Positions 33,472-41,218 of a stretch of DNA of 64,000 nt are shown in pieces. The stretch is taken from the NCBI GenBank assembly GCA_019634675.1, contig JAHCAX010000001.1:496001-560000 (forward strand), given 5' to 3'. The notes beneath the pieces were generated by a model. That model saw only the letters and a program-made list of their open reading frames with translations. It had not been told where the DNA came from and made no database searches. The position numbers were made by a program, and so were the translations under genes. The first letter of the stretch is position 1; every line of letters starts with the position of its first letter. This stretch comes from Acherontichlamydia pituitae. GTDB taxonomy: Bacteria > Chlamydiota > Chlamydiia > Chlamydiales > Rhabdochlamydiaceae.

Positions 33472-35620
33472 TTTTCAAGCCTTTGGCAGAGCTGAGCTGA
33501 TTCATTTGTTCCCGTGTTGTCGGCAAAAGGATGGTAAAGGCCGACCCTTTGCCCGATTCGCTCTTCACAGAGATCTCTCCGCCAAGCATCATGCAGAATG
33601 TCTTAGTCAGGTAGAGGCCTAACCCCGTCCCTCCATATTGACGTGTCGTGCTAGCATCGGTCTGAGAGAACGCTTGGAAGAGCAAGTTTAACTTTTCGGC
33701 AGGGATCCCGATCCCTGTATCGCTGACAGTGAACTGGATCCACTTCTCGGTGTTGCGCAAAACGGGTTTAATATCCAGTGTAATTTTTCCATTTTTAGTG
33801 AACTTGCTGGCATTGCTGAGCAAATTAAGCAGGCACTGACGGACACGGACAAGGTCGGTGAAGATCATGTTCAGCTCAGGATCTATTGTCATTGTGAAGG
33901 TGTTGTTATTTTTCGCAATGAGCTGTCCGATGATCATTTCGATGTCCTTTGCAAGGCCGGGGATATTGACATCTTCCAAAAACAGGTCCAACTTTCCCGA
34001 TTCGATCTTGGACAGGTCGAGGACGTCATTGATCAGGCTTAACAGATGTTTTGCTGCCCCGATCACTTTGCTCAAATCATCGATCGTGCTCTTATGGCCC
34101 GCATCAACAGCATCTTCCATGAGCATTTCGCTGTAGCCGATGATCGCATTGAGAGGAGTGCGCAGCTCATGGCTCATATTCGCAACGAACTCCGACTTGA
34201 TCCGGCTCGCATCTTCCGCTTGAACTTTTGCTGCTTTCAACTCAGTGATCAATTTAGCCAGGTATTCATTGGCGAGGCTCAAATCATGCGTTTTCAGTTC
34301 GACAAGCTCCCGCAAATGCTCATGGGTGAAATGCAAATCGCTCGCCATGGTATTGAAAGCATCGATCACTTCATTCAAATCCGCATATTTTGTCTTTGTC
34401 AGACGATAATCCAGTCCCCCTTCTGCCTTGACAAGCTTTTTCATAGCATTTGTCAGAATCTGGATCGCATTCGAGCTGGTATGCTGGACATAATAGCCTA
34501 ATGTGAGCATCAGCAGGACAACGCCGGAGCTGATGAGGAGAATGCCTAAGCGGTTGTTCGAAGAAAGTTTATCGGCTCTTTCTAGAATCTCCGTTTTGAT
34601 CTGGTTCTCATTGTCGCTTAAGATGGTGAAATCTTTCTGCAGGGTAATGAGGTTGTTTTGAACTTGCAAGACCGCTTCTTGGACAGCAGCGTCATTGGCG
34701 TTATAGTCATAGCGCAGGTCAAAGAGGTTGTCCTTTTCTTGGACCATCTGTTGGGAGATCGTGTTAAATTTTTCCCCGATTTCTTCCGCAATCTCCATCA
34801 TTGCAGGGAAATCGGACAGCTGCTTTTTCAGATGCCTGATGTTTGTCTGAATCAGGTTGATCAACTGGAGCAATTGATTGCCTTTCAAACTGTTCAATAC
34901 ATCGGAATTAGCTTCGTTAATGAGCTGGTGCATCAAGGCGTCAAGGGCGACAAAGCCTACATTCAGCTTCTGCGTTATCCGTTGGGCGGCGGCGGAGGGG
35001 CTTGCAATGAGTTGGATGACCGAATTGAACGATTCAGCGCTTAAGGCATTTTTATTCTGGACATTCGAGGCGCGCATCTCGTTCGTCACTTGATTGACTA
35101 TTTTCCGATTTTGCAAAAACAAGTTGCCGTAGACGCTTTCTGAAAGGCCTCTTAGATTAATGAGTTCTGTTTCGACCTGAAGCGCTTTTTCAGTTAGCTG
35201 GCTCTTTAGCTTCAGCATGGTTTTGGATCCAGCCGCTATCTTATTTTCGTTTTGAAGCAGTTCTTGGAATGTTGCTTGGATCGATCTAGTGATCGATTTG
35301 ATATCGAGGTTTTGATCTGTTTCCGCACTTAGCCGCTCCAATACGAGGACGAACTGCTGTTCGATCTGCGATGAGGGAGGTAGTTTGCCAAAGTCCTCAA
35401 CATTTCGAATGGACAGGACCAAGGATTGCCTTGTCAGCAAAGCGGACAGGGCATTGCTCATTGAGAACAGCGAAGTTTCAATCTTGCTGGCCTTAAGCAA
35501 GTTAAGTTGGTTTTGATTTTGCCGGTAATTAAAAAGTAAGGCAAACGCTCCCAATAAAAAGAGGAGGAATACAGATAAAACGAGTAAGGAGGTGAACATT
35601 AATCGCAGTGATAATTTCAT
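33464..35620 (-). CDS. membrane sensor histidine kinase
   Basis: This 718-residue protein has TM1 (residues ~7-30), a long extracytoplasmic helical sensor (~31-350), TM2 (ILLISSGVVLLMLTLGYYV), a HAMP linker, a HisKA domain with H484 in FVANMSHELRTPLNA, and an HATPase with LLSNASKF (N box), SDTGIGIP (G1) and TGLGLYLTK (G2). All catalytic boxes are intact. The periplasmic domain is rich in heptad-like Leu and resembles four-helix or TorS-like sensors that act with a binding protein; the operon offers one. The start lies one base after the formamidase stop. Confidence 0.94.
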   Translation of the reverse strand: MKLSLRLMFTSLLVLSVFLLFLLGAFALLFNYRQNQNQLNLLKASKIETSLFSMSNALSALLTRQSLVLSIRNVEDFGKLPPSSQIEQQFVLVLERLSAETDQNLDIKSITRSIQATFQELLQNENKIAAGSKTMLKLKSQLTEKALQVETELINLRGLSESVYGNLFLQNRKIVNQVTNEMRASNVQNKNALSAESFNSVIQLIASPSAAAQRITQKLNVGFVALDALMHQLINEANSDVLNSLKGNQLLQLINLIQTNIRHLKKQLSDFPAMMEIAEEIGEKFNTISQQMVQEKDNLFDLRYDYNANDAAVQEAVLQVQNNLITLQKDFTILSDNENQIKTEILERADKLSSNNRLGILLISSGVVLLMLTLGYYVQHTSSNAIQILTNAMKKLVKAEGGLDYRLTKTKYADLNEVIDAFNTMASDLHFTHEHLRELVELKTHDLSLANEYLAKLITELKAAKVQAEDASRIKSEFVANMSHELRTPLNAIIGYSEMLMEDAVDAGHKSTIDDLSKVIGAAKHLLSLINDVLDLSKIESGKLDLFLEDVNIPGLAKDIEMIIGQLIAKNNNTFTMTIDPELNMIFTDLVRVRQCLLNLLSNASKFTKNGKITLDIKPVLRNTEKWIQFTVSDTGIGIPAEKLNLLFQAFSQTDASTTRQYGGTGLGLYLTKTFCMMLGGEISVKSESGKGSAFTILLPTTREQMNQLSSAKGLKND

Positions 35621-35621
35621 A

Positions 35622-36833
35622 TCAGTTTTTCTGAATTACCTTGATTGACGGACCTTCTTTTTTGGGCTTGATATCAAAATCAAAAATCTGGGTGGGCAAA
35701 GCGAGGGTGCAGCAGGAATTTGGGATATCGACGATGCCGCTGATCCTTCCTTCGCAAGGAGCGCAGCTGAGCAGCAGATAAGCCTGCTCCGGCGTATAGC
35801 CGAACGTCGTTAAGTATTCGATCGCATTCAAACAAGCCCTCCGATAGGAGATATGGGCATCAAGATAGTGCTGCTTCCCCTGTTCATCGACAGAGATCCC
35901 CTCGAAAATCAGATATTCCGAGTAGAGGGGGGCTACTGGTCCAGGCTCGAAGATCGGATTGAGGATATGGTACTTGGCCATTCCTTTTTTAATGAGGTCG
36001 ACTTGTATGTTGACCCAGCCTCCTGCTATTTCCACTGCGCCGCAAAAGGCGATCTCGCCGTCTCCTTGGGAGAAATGGAGGTCTCCTAATGAAAGCAGAG
36101 CGTTCTTCACATAGACAGGCAAAAAGAGTTTGGATCCCCGCGTCAGGTTTTTGATATCGCAATTGCCCCCATGTTCTCTGGGAGGAACAGTGCGAGCTGC
36201 TTCTTTTGCGATACTCTGAAAGTTTTCTTTCTTGACATTACCCAATAGGGCCCCTTGAGGATTTGGCAAGCACGCAAGAGGAGGAACTCTGTCAGGCGCG
36301 GTATCGACGAGCTCTTTTTCCCGCTTGTTCCATTCCGCTAAAAGCTCATGAGAGGGAGCGCATGCGATCAGTCCAGGATGGATCAGTCCGGCAAATCGGA
36401 CATGGGGGATATGCCGCGACGTCGCATAGATCCCTTTCAAGTCCCAGATCGCTTTATAGGCATTGGGAAAGTGGTCCGTTAGAAAGCCCCCGCCGTTCTC
36501 TTTTGCAAAGATCCCTGTGAACCCCCATTCCGCTTCCGGAAGATAACCGATGTCGAGGATCTCGACGATGAGAAGGTCCCCCGGCTCTGCTCCTTGCACA
36601 GCGATAGGCCCGCTCATGTAGTGGACTTGGGTTAAATCGATCGTGCGGACATCTTCTGCGCTGTCATTATTTTTAATTTGTCCGCCGGTCCAGTCGATGC
36701 ATTCGACGCGGAACTGGTCTCCAGGCCTGACTTCAGCAACGGCTGGGATTTCAGGGTGCCACCTGTTATGCAAGGGGAAACTCTGCTGGTCTGGTTTTTT
36801 CGATAGATCAACGGAAATGAGAGTTTTGGTCAT
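35622..36833 (-). CDS. fmdA: acetamidase/formamidase family protein (FmdA-like)
   Basis: This 403-residue protein matches FmdA/AmdA formamidases along its length: the FPLHNRWHPEIPAV opening, ECIDWTGGQIKNNDSA, VHYMSGPIAVQGAEPGD, FPNAYKAIWDLKG, REHGGNCDIKNL and HFSQGDGEIAFCGAVE. The enzyme hydrolyses formamide or short amides to ammonia plus acid in the cytoplasm. A C-terminal CEGRISGIVDIPN segment is retained. It is the promoter-proximal gene of a five-gene operon with the sensor kinase, regulator, cyclase and binding protein. It is rare in obligate intracellular bacteria; whether it degrades a host or environmental amide is unknown. Confidence 0.92.
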   Translation of the reverse strand: MTKTLISVDLSKKPDQQSFPLHNRWHPEIPAVAEVRPGDQFRVECIDWTGGQIKNNDSAEDVRTIDLTQVHYMSGPIAVQGAEPGDLLIVEILDIGYLPEAEWGFTGIFAKENGGGFLTDHFPNAYKAIWDLKGIYATSRHIPHVRFAGLIHPGLIACAPSHELLAEWNKREKELVDTAPDRVPPLACLPNPQGALLGNVKKENFQSIAKEAARTVPPREHGGNCDIKNLTRGSKLFLPVYVKNALLSLGDLHFSQGDGEIAFCGAVEIAGGWVNIQVDLIKKGMAKYHILNPIFEPGPVAPLYSEYLIFEGISVDEQGKQHYLDAHISYRRACLNAIEYLTTFGYTPEQAYLLLSCAPCEGRISGIVDIPNSCCTLALPTQIFDFDIKPKKEGPSIKVIQKN

Positions 36834-37077
36834 ATTAGGCGGGGTAGTGGGTTCTATAAAAACCTCACTCTACAATTCAAATAATTTTTATTCCAGATTT
36901 CTGAGAAGAGGTGATAAGGTTTCATGATTTATATTTGGATTGTCAGAGCACTTTTTCATCGGCTTGTATTTTTGTTGAAACAGTTTTAAGATCATTAACT
37001 GTTTTTTGAACTGAAATAGCTTTTGTGCTGCTCTTCTGAGAAACTGTTGTGGGTAAAGCTTTGTGGTTAAGGAAAAT

Positions 37078-38754
37078 ATGATCGCGTTTTACAAGATTCT
37101 CCTGGTTGTCTTTTTTGCTTTAGTTTTTCCTTTGGATGCGTTTTCAAAAGAAGATAAATATTTGCCTGAAGAACTTGGATGGAGAACTGAAATAATTAGG
37201 GATGCTGCCAAAGATATTATACTTAAAACAGAGCAGAATGGATTGTTAAGTCCTTTCATGTACAACAGTTGTTATCAATCATGGCCATCAAGATTTGTCC
37301 AGCATTGGGAAAACTACTCGCAATTTAGATCAGGATTTCATCATCTTTTTTGGTGGGCTGATGTTTTTTTTTCTGAGAACATTTTTGATCACGAAAAAAA
37401 TATTAAAAAGTTTGAGAGGAAAATTAAAGGGTTGAGAAACTTAGATGAATTGACGCTTTATGGTCAATTAATTGCGAAAGAGCAAAGTTCAGTAGCACGA
37501 AATTTTGAAAAGAAAGCTATCGTTGAATCCATACTAACTACAGGTTGGAGTGAAATTCAAAGTCAGTTTGAAAAGCTATTTGATGATCATTCATATATTT
37601 ATCATCCTACATTTTTCTTTAATCGAGGAATGTTCAATTATGACAAGGGTCTTTATGGAAAATGTATAGAAGACATTCAATGTTTGGTTGAAACTGGAAA
37701 AGTTGCTGAGATTTTAAAATATGATACAGAAAATGAAACAGAATTGATGCTTGATATTGCAAGAGGATTTATTGAGGTTTGCAGTTATCAACAGGCAGTA
37801 GAGATTCTTAATCAGATTATTGAAAAGGATCCAACAAATAAAGATGCGGTTTTCGAAAGAGCTACCGCATATTTTGAATTGGGAGAATTTGATCGTTCAC
37901 TTAATGATTTTCTTCATCAGCGTTCAATTTCAAATGCTAAAGCTGCTCAATCTCCGAATTGGATCGAGCTTAGCGAGGGAATGCTAGATGGAATCAAATC
38001 AGGGATTTGTTGTAGTGCTGAGGAATTTTTCCCAACGTTACTAAATTCCTTACATGGGATTGGGAATTTAATTTGGGCTACCATAGAGAATCCCATTCAA
38101 ATGCCTCAACAGTTTGCTTTAGCAACAATAGAGTTTATTGAATTTTTAAAAGAGACGCCAAAGGAAGAACTTGCTGCAATTGTCGTGCCTGAGTTGCATA
38201 AACTTGTGACTGAATGGGATGATTTAATTTTTCGAGATAAAGGTCAATTAGCGGGATATATCTTTGGGAAATATGGAATGGATATATGCCTAACAACGGT
38301 TTGTTTTAAGGGTGCTCAGGGCGTAAAAAAAATTCAACAATTAAAGAAAGCGGAAAAACTTTGTGCGTTGGAAACGCTTGCTGCAACTCAAGAACAAAAA
38401 GAGGCATTAATTCAATCTGCTAAGTTATGGAATGAAAATAGAAAAGTATGGTGTGCAAGAGTTGAACTGGAAGCAGATAAGCAGGGAAAGCATTTGCGAG
38501 GACATCGAAATTTTATTGAATCACGAAGCGAATGGATTCATCCAGATCCTGAAGCCAATATAAGAAAATTTGGTGGAAAGGGACAAAAAATGTCGGTAGG
38601 TTCTGAATTAGGTATTTTCAAAGAACGAGTCGATTGTGGTGAAGTTATAGGACTTTACTTTGATAAGGAAACAAATGAAAAAATACCAACCACAATGGCA
38701 ATTATTCACTATAGCAAAAAAGGAGCTCACATTGTTCCAGCCAGACCCAAATAA
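37078..38754 (+). CDS. secreted TPR protein with C-terminal Ntox50-type toxin domain
   Basis: From the ATG at 37078 (AAGGA just upstream) the protein is 558 residues with a signal peptide (FYKILLVVFFALVFPLDAFS). Residues ~170-290 carry TPR-like units (AVEILNQIIEKDPTNKDAVF). The C-terminal ~90 residues (468-558) match polymorphic toxin type 50: QGKHLRGHRNF with H472, PDPEANIRKFGGKGQ, DCGEVIGLYFD, and the ending IIHYSKKGAHIVPARPK. Ntox50 is regarded as an RNase-type toxin. The AT-rich coding sequence differs from its neighbours, suggesting transfer. The overlapping next gene is the likely immunity gene. Confidence 0.85.
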   Translation: MIAFYKILLVVFFALVFPLDAFSKEDKYLPEELGWRTEIIRDAAKDIILKTEQNGLLSPFMYNSCYQSWPSRFVQHWENYSQFRSGFHHLFWWADVFFSENIFDHEKNIKKFERKIKGLRNLDELTLYGQLIAKEQSSVARNFEKKAIVESILTTGWSEIQSQFEKLFDDHSYIYHPTFFFNRGMFNYDKGLYGKCIEDIQCLVETGKVAEILKYDTENETELMLDIARGFIEVCSYQQAVEILNQIIEKDPTNKDAVFERATAYFELGEFDRSLNDFLHQRSISNAKAAQSPNWIELSEGMLDGIKSGICCSAEEFFPTLLNSLHGIGNLIWATIENPIQMPQQFALATIEFIEFLKETPKEELAAIVVPELHKLVTEWDDLIFRDKGQLAGYIFGKYGMDICLTTVCFKGAQGVKKIQQLKKAEKLCALETLAATQEQKEALIQSAKLWNENRKVWCARVELEADKQGKHLRGHRNFIESRSEWIHPDPEANIRKFGGKGQKMSVGSELGIFKERVDCGEVIGLYFDKETNEKIPTTMAIIHYSKKGAHIVPARPK

Positions 38755-39052
38755 CAGCACTGAAAATAAGAAGCGCATCAATTTGATTTTATCATTGATG
38801 TATGGGTTAATAGGTGAAGTTTCTCCAAAATTAAGGGCTGCTGCAGTAGAGGAACAAGATAATGTGATTATCTTGTTTTTTTACTTCGATGGTGAAATTT
38901 CTGAAGAGGATGCGGAGTCTGCTCAATGTGTTGGAACTGAAGTGATTGCTGATTTTCCCGAACACAAAATTGATGTTCATTTAGAGAGAATCGATTATCC
39001 CGATTTGATTCCTAACATTGGTGAGTTGGTCTATAAAAGAAGAGAACCATAA
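38732..39052 (+). CDS. probable immunity protein for the Ntox50 toxin
   Basis: The ORF is open from 38660, but a TTG at 38732, six bases after AAGGAG, is the best start (106 residues) and overlaps the toxin's end by 23 bases. The protein contains GEVSPKLRAA and FYFDGEISEEDAESA, an acidic small protein pattern I associate with a widespread family sitting beside toxin genes. Acidity fits binding of a basic nuclease domain. It shares the AT-rich composition of the toxin gene. The role is inferred mainly from position and resemblance. Confidence 0.72.
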   Translation: MFQPDPNNSTENKKRINLILSLMYGLIGEVSPKLRAAAVEEQDNVIILFFYFDGEISEEDAESAQCVGTEVIADFPEHKIDVHLERIDYPDLIPNIGELVYKRREP

Positions 39053-39252
39053 CTAGCTGTCAATGATTTAATAGGCGACAAAAAAAGTAAGGGATTCGCT
39101 TGATTTAACCTGCATGGCTTTTTGCTTGAGCTAGGAGCCTGCCGTCACACGGATTTCTCAGATGAGAGATTATGCTGGATGAAGCTTTTTAAAAAGATTC
39201 TCGAATTCGGTAAAGGAAAATCCATTAGCCTTTCTGATCCGTCTTAGTTATT

Positions 39253-40977
39253 TCAGTATATGTTTGTCGATACATTTAGTAGCATTTGATCGAGGCTTTG
39301 CTTCCCATCAAGAAGCTTTTGGACCTCGGCCTCTTCCAGTTGGACAAGGGAGGGATTGCGTTTGATCAGAAGTGTGCGGCGGACAAGACCTATCAAGATT
39401 GGGTCGATCGAGTAAGAGTCTGCCAAATATTGCCGCAGCGCTTCAAAGGCATGAGGCATTGCAGGGTCCTTAAGCAGTTGCCCTAAGGCTTTTCCAATGC
39501 CGATGTCGGTGCTGTCTTCAAGAGAAAGGCGCGCTTCGACGGTATCTAAGTATTCTTCAGAGACCCATCCTTGCTGGTTTTCTTCTAGCGGAAGGGAAGG
39601 ATTTTTCAGGCAGAGTTTGAAAAATTGGGCCAAACAGGGAAATGCTTCGAGCTTTTTTTCTGCGATGCACAAGAGATCTCGTAGGAAAGGTCTTTTGAAA
39701 GTGGGAGGATCAAAGAAAAAGGGTTTTCCTGTGCTGATCGCCTCCAAGACGGACTGGTCGCCTGTCGTTCCGATCAATCGGTCGGAAAGAGAGGTCAGGA
39801 CAAGCTGGTCGTCATGGTCCAGCGATCTGCAATGGATCAATCGGACTGTTTTACCGCTTTTTGCAATGGGAATAACCGACTGGAATTTTTCGAAATAGAG
39901 GTGGAGTTCTCCGATATTCCAAGCTTTCAGAAGCAGATATTCTTGAGAGCGGGGATCTTTGAATTTGTATTCAAGGACCATGGCAAGCAAGTCGATTTGA
40001 AAAAAGCAGATGTCGATATCTTTTTCATCGTCGTCCAAAGAAGAAAGAAGAGCCATGAGATAGAGGTAGAGCCCGCGGTAGTTTTTCGTGTAGGCGATTT
40101 GGAATCGGGTCTTTTGCCCGTATTGCTCCCAGTTCTCAGCAGTCCCTAGGAGGAGTTGTTTAAGGTTCTGATCCTTTAGATTCAGATGTTCTGGAGCTTG
40201 CGGAACTTTTTTAATGAAAATCCCTTTTTCTAAAAAGTGCAGGCCCATGCTCCAGGCTGACGTTTCAGGATGGTAATGGACGGTATCGATCATGCTATGT
40301 TCCCCTATGGGTGCTAAGGGGGGGATTTTGGGGAGCTGGCCTAGCAGTTTATCGAGATGCGGAAAGGGGGTTGGAATTTCCAGAATCAGATCAGATTGGG
40401 AAATGGTCTTTAATTGCGAAGAAGAAAATGGTTCGGTTGTGATCGGCCCATTGAGCTTTCCTGAAAATCGGATCCAGTGCTGATCAAAAGGATGATCATA
40501 GGAAGGCGGGTTCTTGTCTTCATGGACGAGGGTAAAAAGGGTCAGTTTAACCTGGGGAAAATAGGAATGCAGAACAGAGGCTGCTTCAAACTGGCAGAAC
40601 AGATCGCCCCACCCGTCGGCGATGACCCAAGTCAACAGGGTAATATGGATCGAGTCGTTAGTGGGGATGCCAGCCTTTGAATAGATGGTGAGCAAAGGGC
40701 GCGTGAGCCATTGGCGGATTAGAATAGATTCGTTGCAAAATGCTCTTTTGACGATCGAGATAGAGGGATCGGTCTGAAGGAACTTGCGTGGAAGTCCTCT
40801 TAGAACAGGCTGAAAGAAGCTTGATGGAAATGTAGAGCGGGCGATCCAATCGGATAGTTTGTTTTCTAGGAGGGGAGGATCGGATTCCAGGGGATCTTGC
40901 AAATCGCCTTTTGAGCTGATAAACGAGCTAATTTCATCAAAAAATGGCGCAGATGGAGGCAAAACTTTTTCCATCAA
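39253..40977 (-). CDS. GT-B-like glycosyltransferase, putative
   Basis: This 574-residue protein has a GT-B-like N-half start, WVIADGWGDLFCQFEAASVL followed by HSYFP, reminiscent of the GxGD...L..FP opening of heptosyltransferase-type enzymes, and a C-half LIGTTGDQSVLEAISTGKPFFF, where GT-B enzymes bind the sugar nucleotide. No signal peptide or membrane segment is visible. The donor and acceptor are unknown, and the assignment rests on these two motifs only. The gene lies between the toxin islet and MITE copy 2; it starts only 17 bases from the element. Confidence 0.45.
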   Translation of the reverse strand: MMEKVLPPSAPFFDEISSFISSKGDLQDPLESDPPLLENKLSDWIARSTFPSSFFQPVLRGLPRKFLQTDPSISIVKRAFCNESILIRQWLTRPLLTIYSKAGIPTNDSIHITLLTWVIADGWGDLFCQFEAASVLHSYFPQVKLTLFTLVHEDKNPPSYDHPFDQHWIRFSGKLNGPITTEPFSSSQLKTISQSDLILEIPTPFPHLDKLLGQLPKIPPLAPIGEHSMIDTVHYHPETSAWSMGLHFLEKGIFIKKVPQAPEHLNLKDQNLKQLLLGTAENWEQYGQKTRFQIAYTKNYRGLYLYLMALLSSLDDDEKDIDICFFQIDLLAMVLEYKFKDPRSQEYLLLKAWNIGELHLYFEKFQSVIPIAKSGKTVRLIHCRSLDHDDQLVLTSLSDRLIGTTGDQSVLEAISTGKPFFFDPPTFKRPFLRDLLCIAEKKLEAFPCLAQFFKLCLKNPSLPLEENQQGWVSEEYLDTVEARLSLEDSTDIGIGKALGQLLKDPAMPHAFEALRQYLADSYSIDPILIGLVRRTLLIKRNPSLVQLEEAEVQKLLDGKQSLDQMLLNVSTNIY

Positions 40978-40993
40978 CTCTCCCTTTTTTAAA

Positions 40994-41172
40994 CTCGACT
41001 TTGCACATGTTTGGTTCGCGTGTCTCGTCTATTTGCTCCCGAATGTTCGGCCTCTGGACGAACTGGTTGATTTATTTAAACGGGAAGGGGTTAAAAACCC
41101 CTTCCCGTTTAAATAAACACCCTCGAGAGCAAATATCTCGAGGCACGCGAACCAAACATGTGCAAAGTCGAG
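40994..41172 (-). mobile_element. MITE copy 2 (~179 bp) with 5-bp target duplication TTAAA
   Basis: This is the same element as at 24707-24886 in the opposite orientation. Its terminal inverted repeats are perfect for 29 bases (starting CTCGACTTTGCACATG), and TTAAA flanks both ends (40989-40993, 41173-41177). The central 47-bp hairpin is at 41071-41117. The second stem reads CCTCGAGA/TCTCGAGG on the reverse strand, a compensatory change relative to copy 1. The better TIRs suggest a younger insertion. It lies between the GT-B-like gene and the unknown 721-residue gene. Confidence 0.93.
41071..41117. repeat. perfect 47-bp palindrome at the MITE core (copy 2)
   Basis: Identical 22-base arms to those at 24762-24808, with loop AAA instead of TTT because the copy is inverted. 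It may terminate transcription of the upstream minus-strand gene. Confidence 0.9.
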
Positions 41173-41218
41173 TTAAAGATCCTCTCTTCTTTTACAAAAG
41201 AGAGTTCAGAAAGGAAAG

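Noticed and set aside
39120..39246. short reading frame ending ...SISLSDPS in the gap between the immunity gene and the GT-B-like gene
   Set aside because: 22 codons only, no ribosome-binding site; could be a transposase relic but too little is left to support it.
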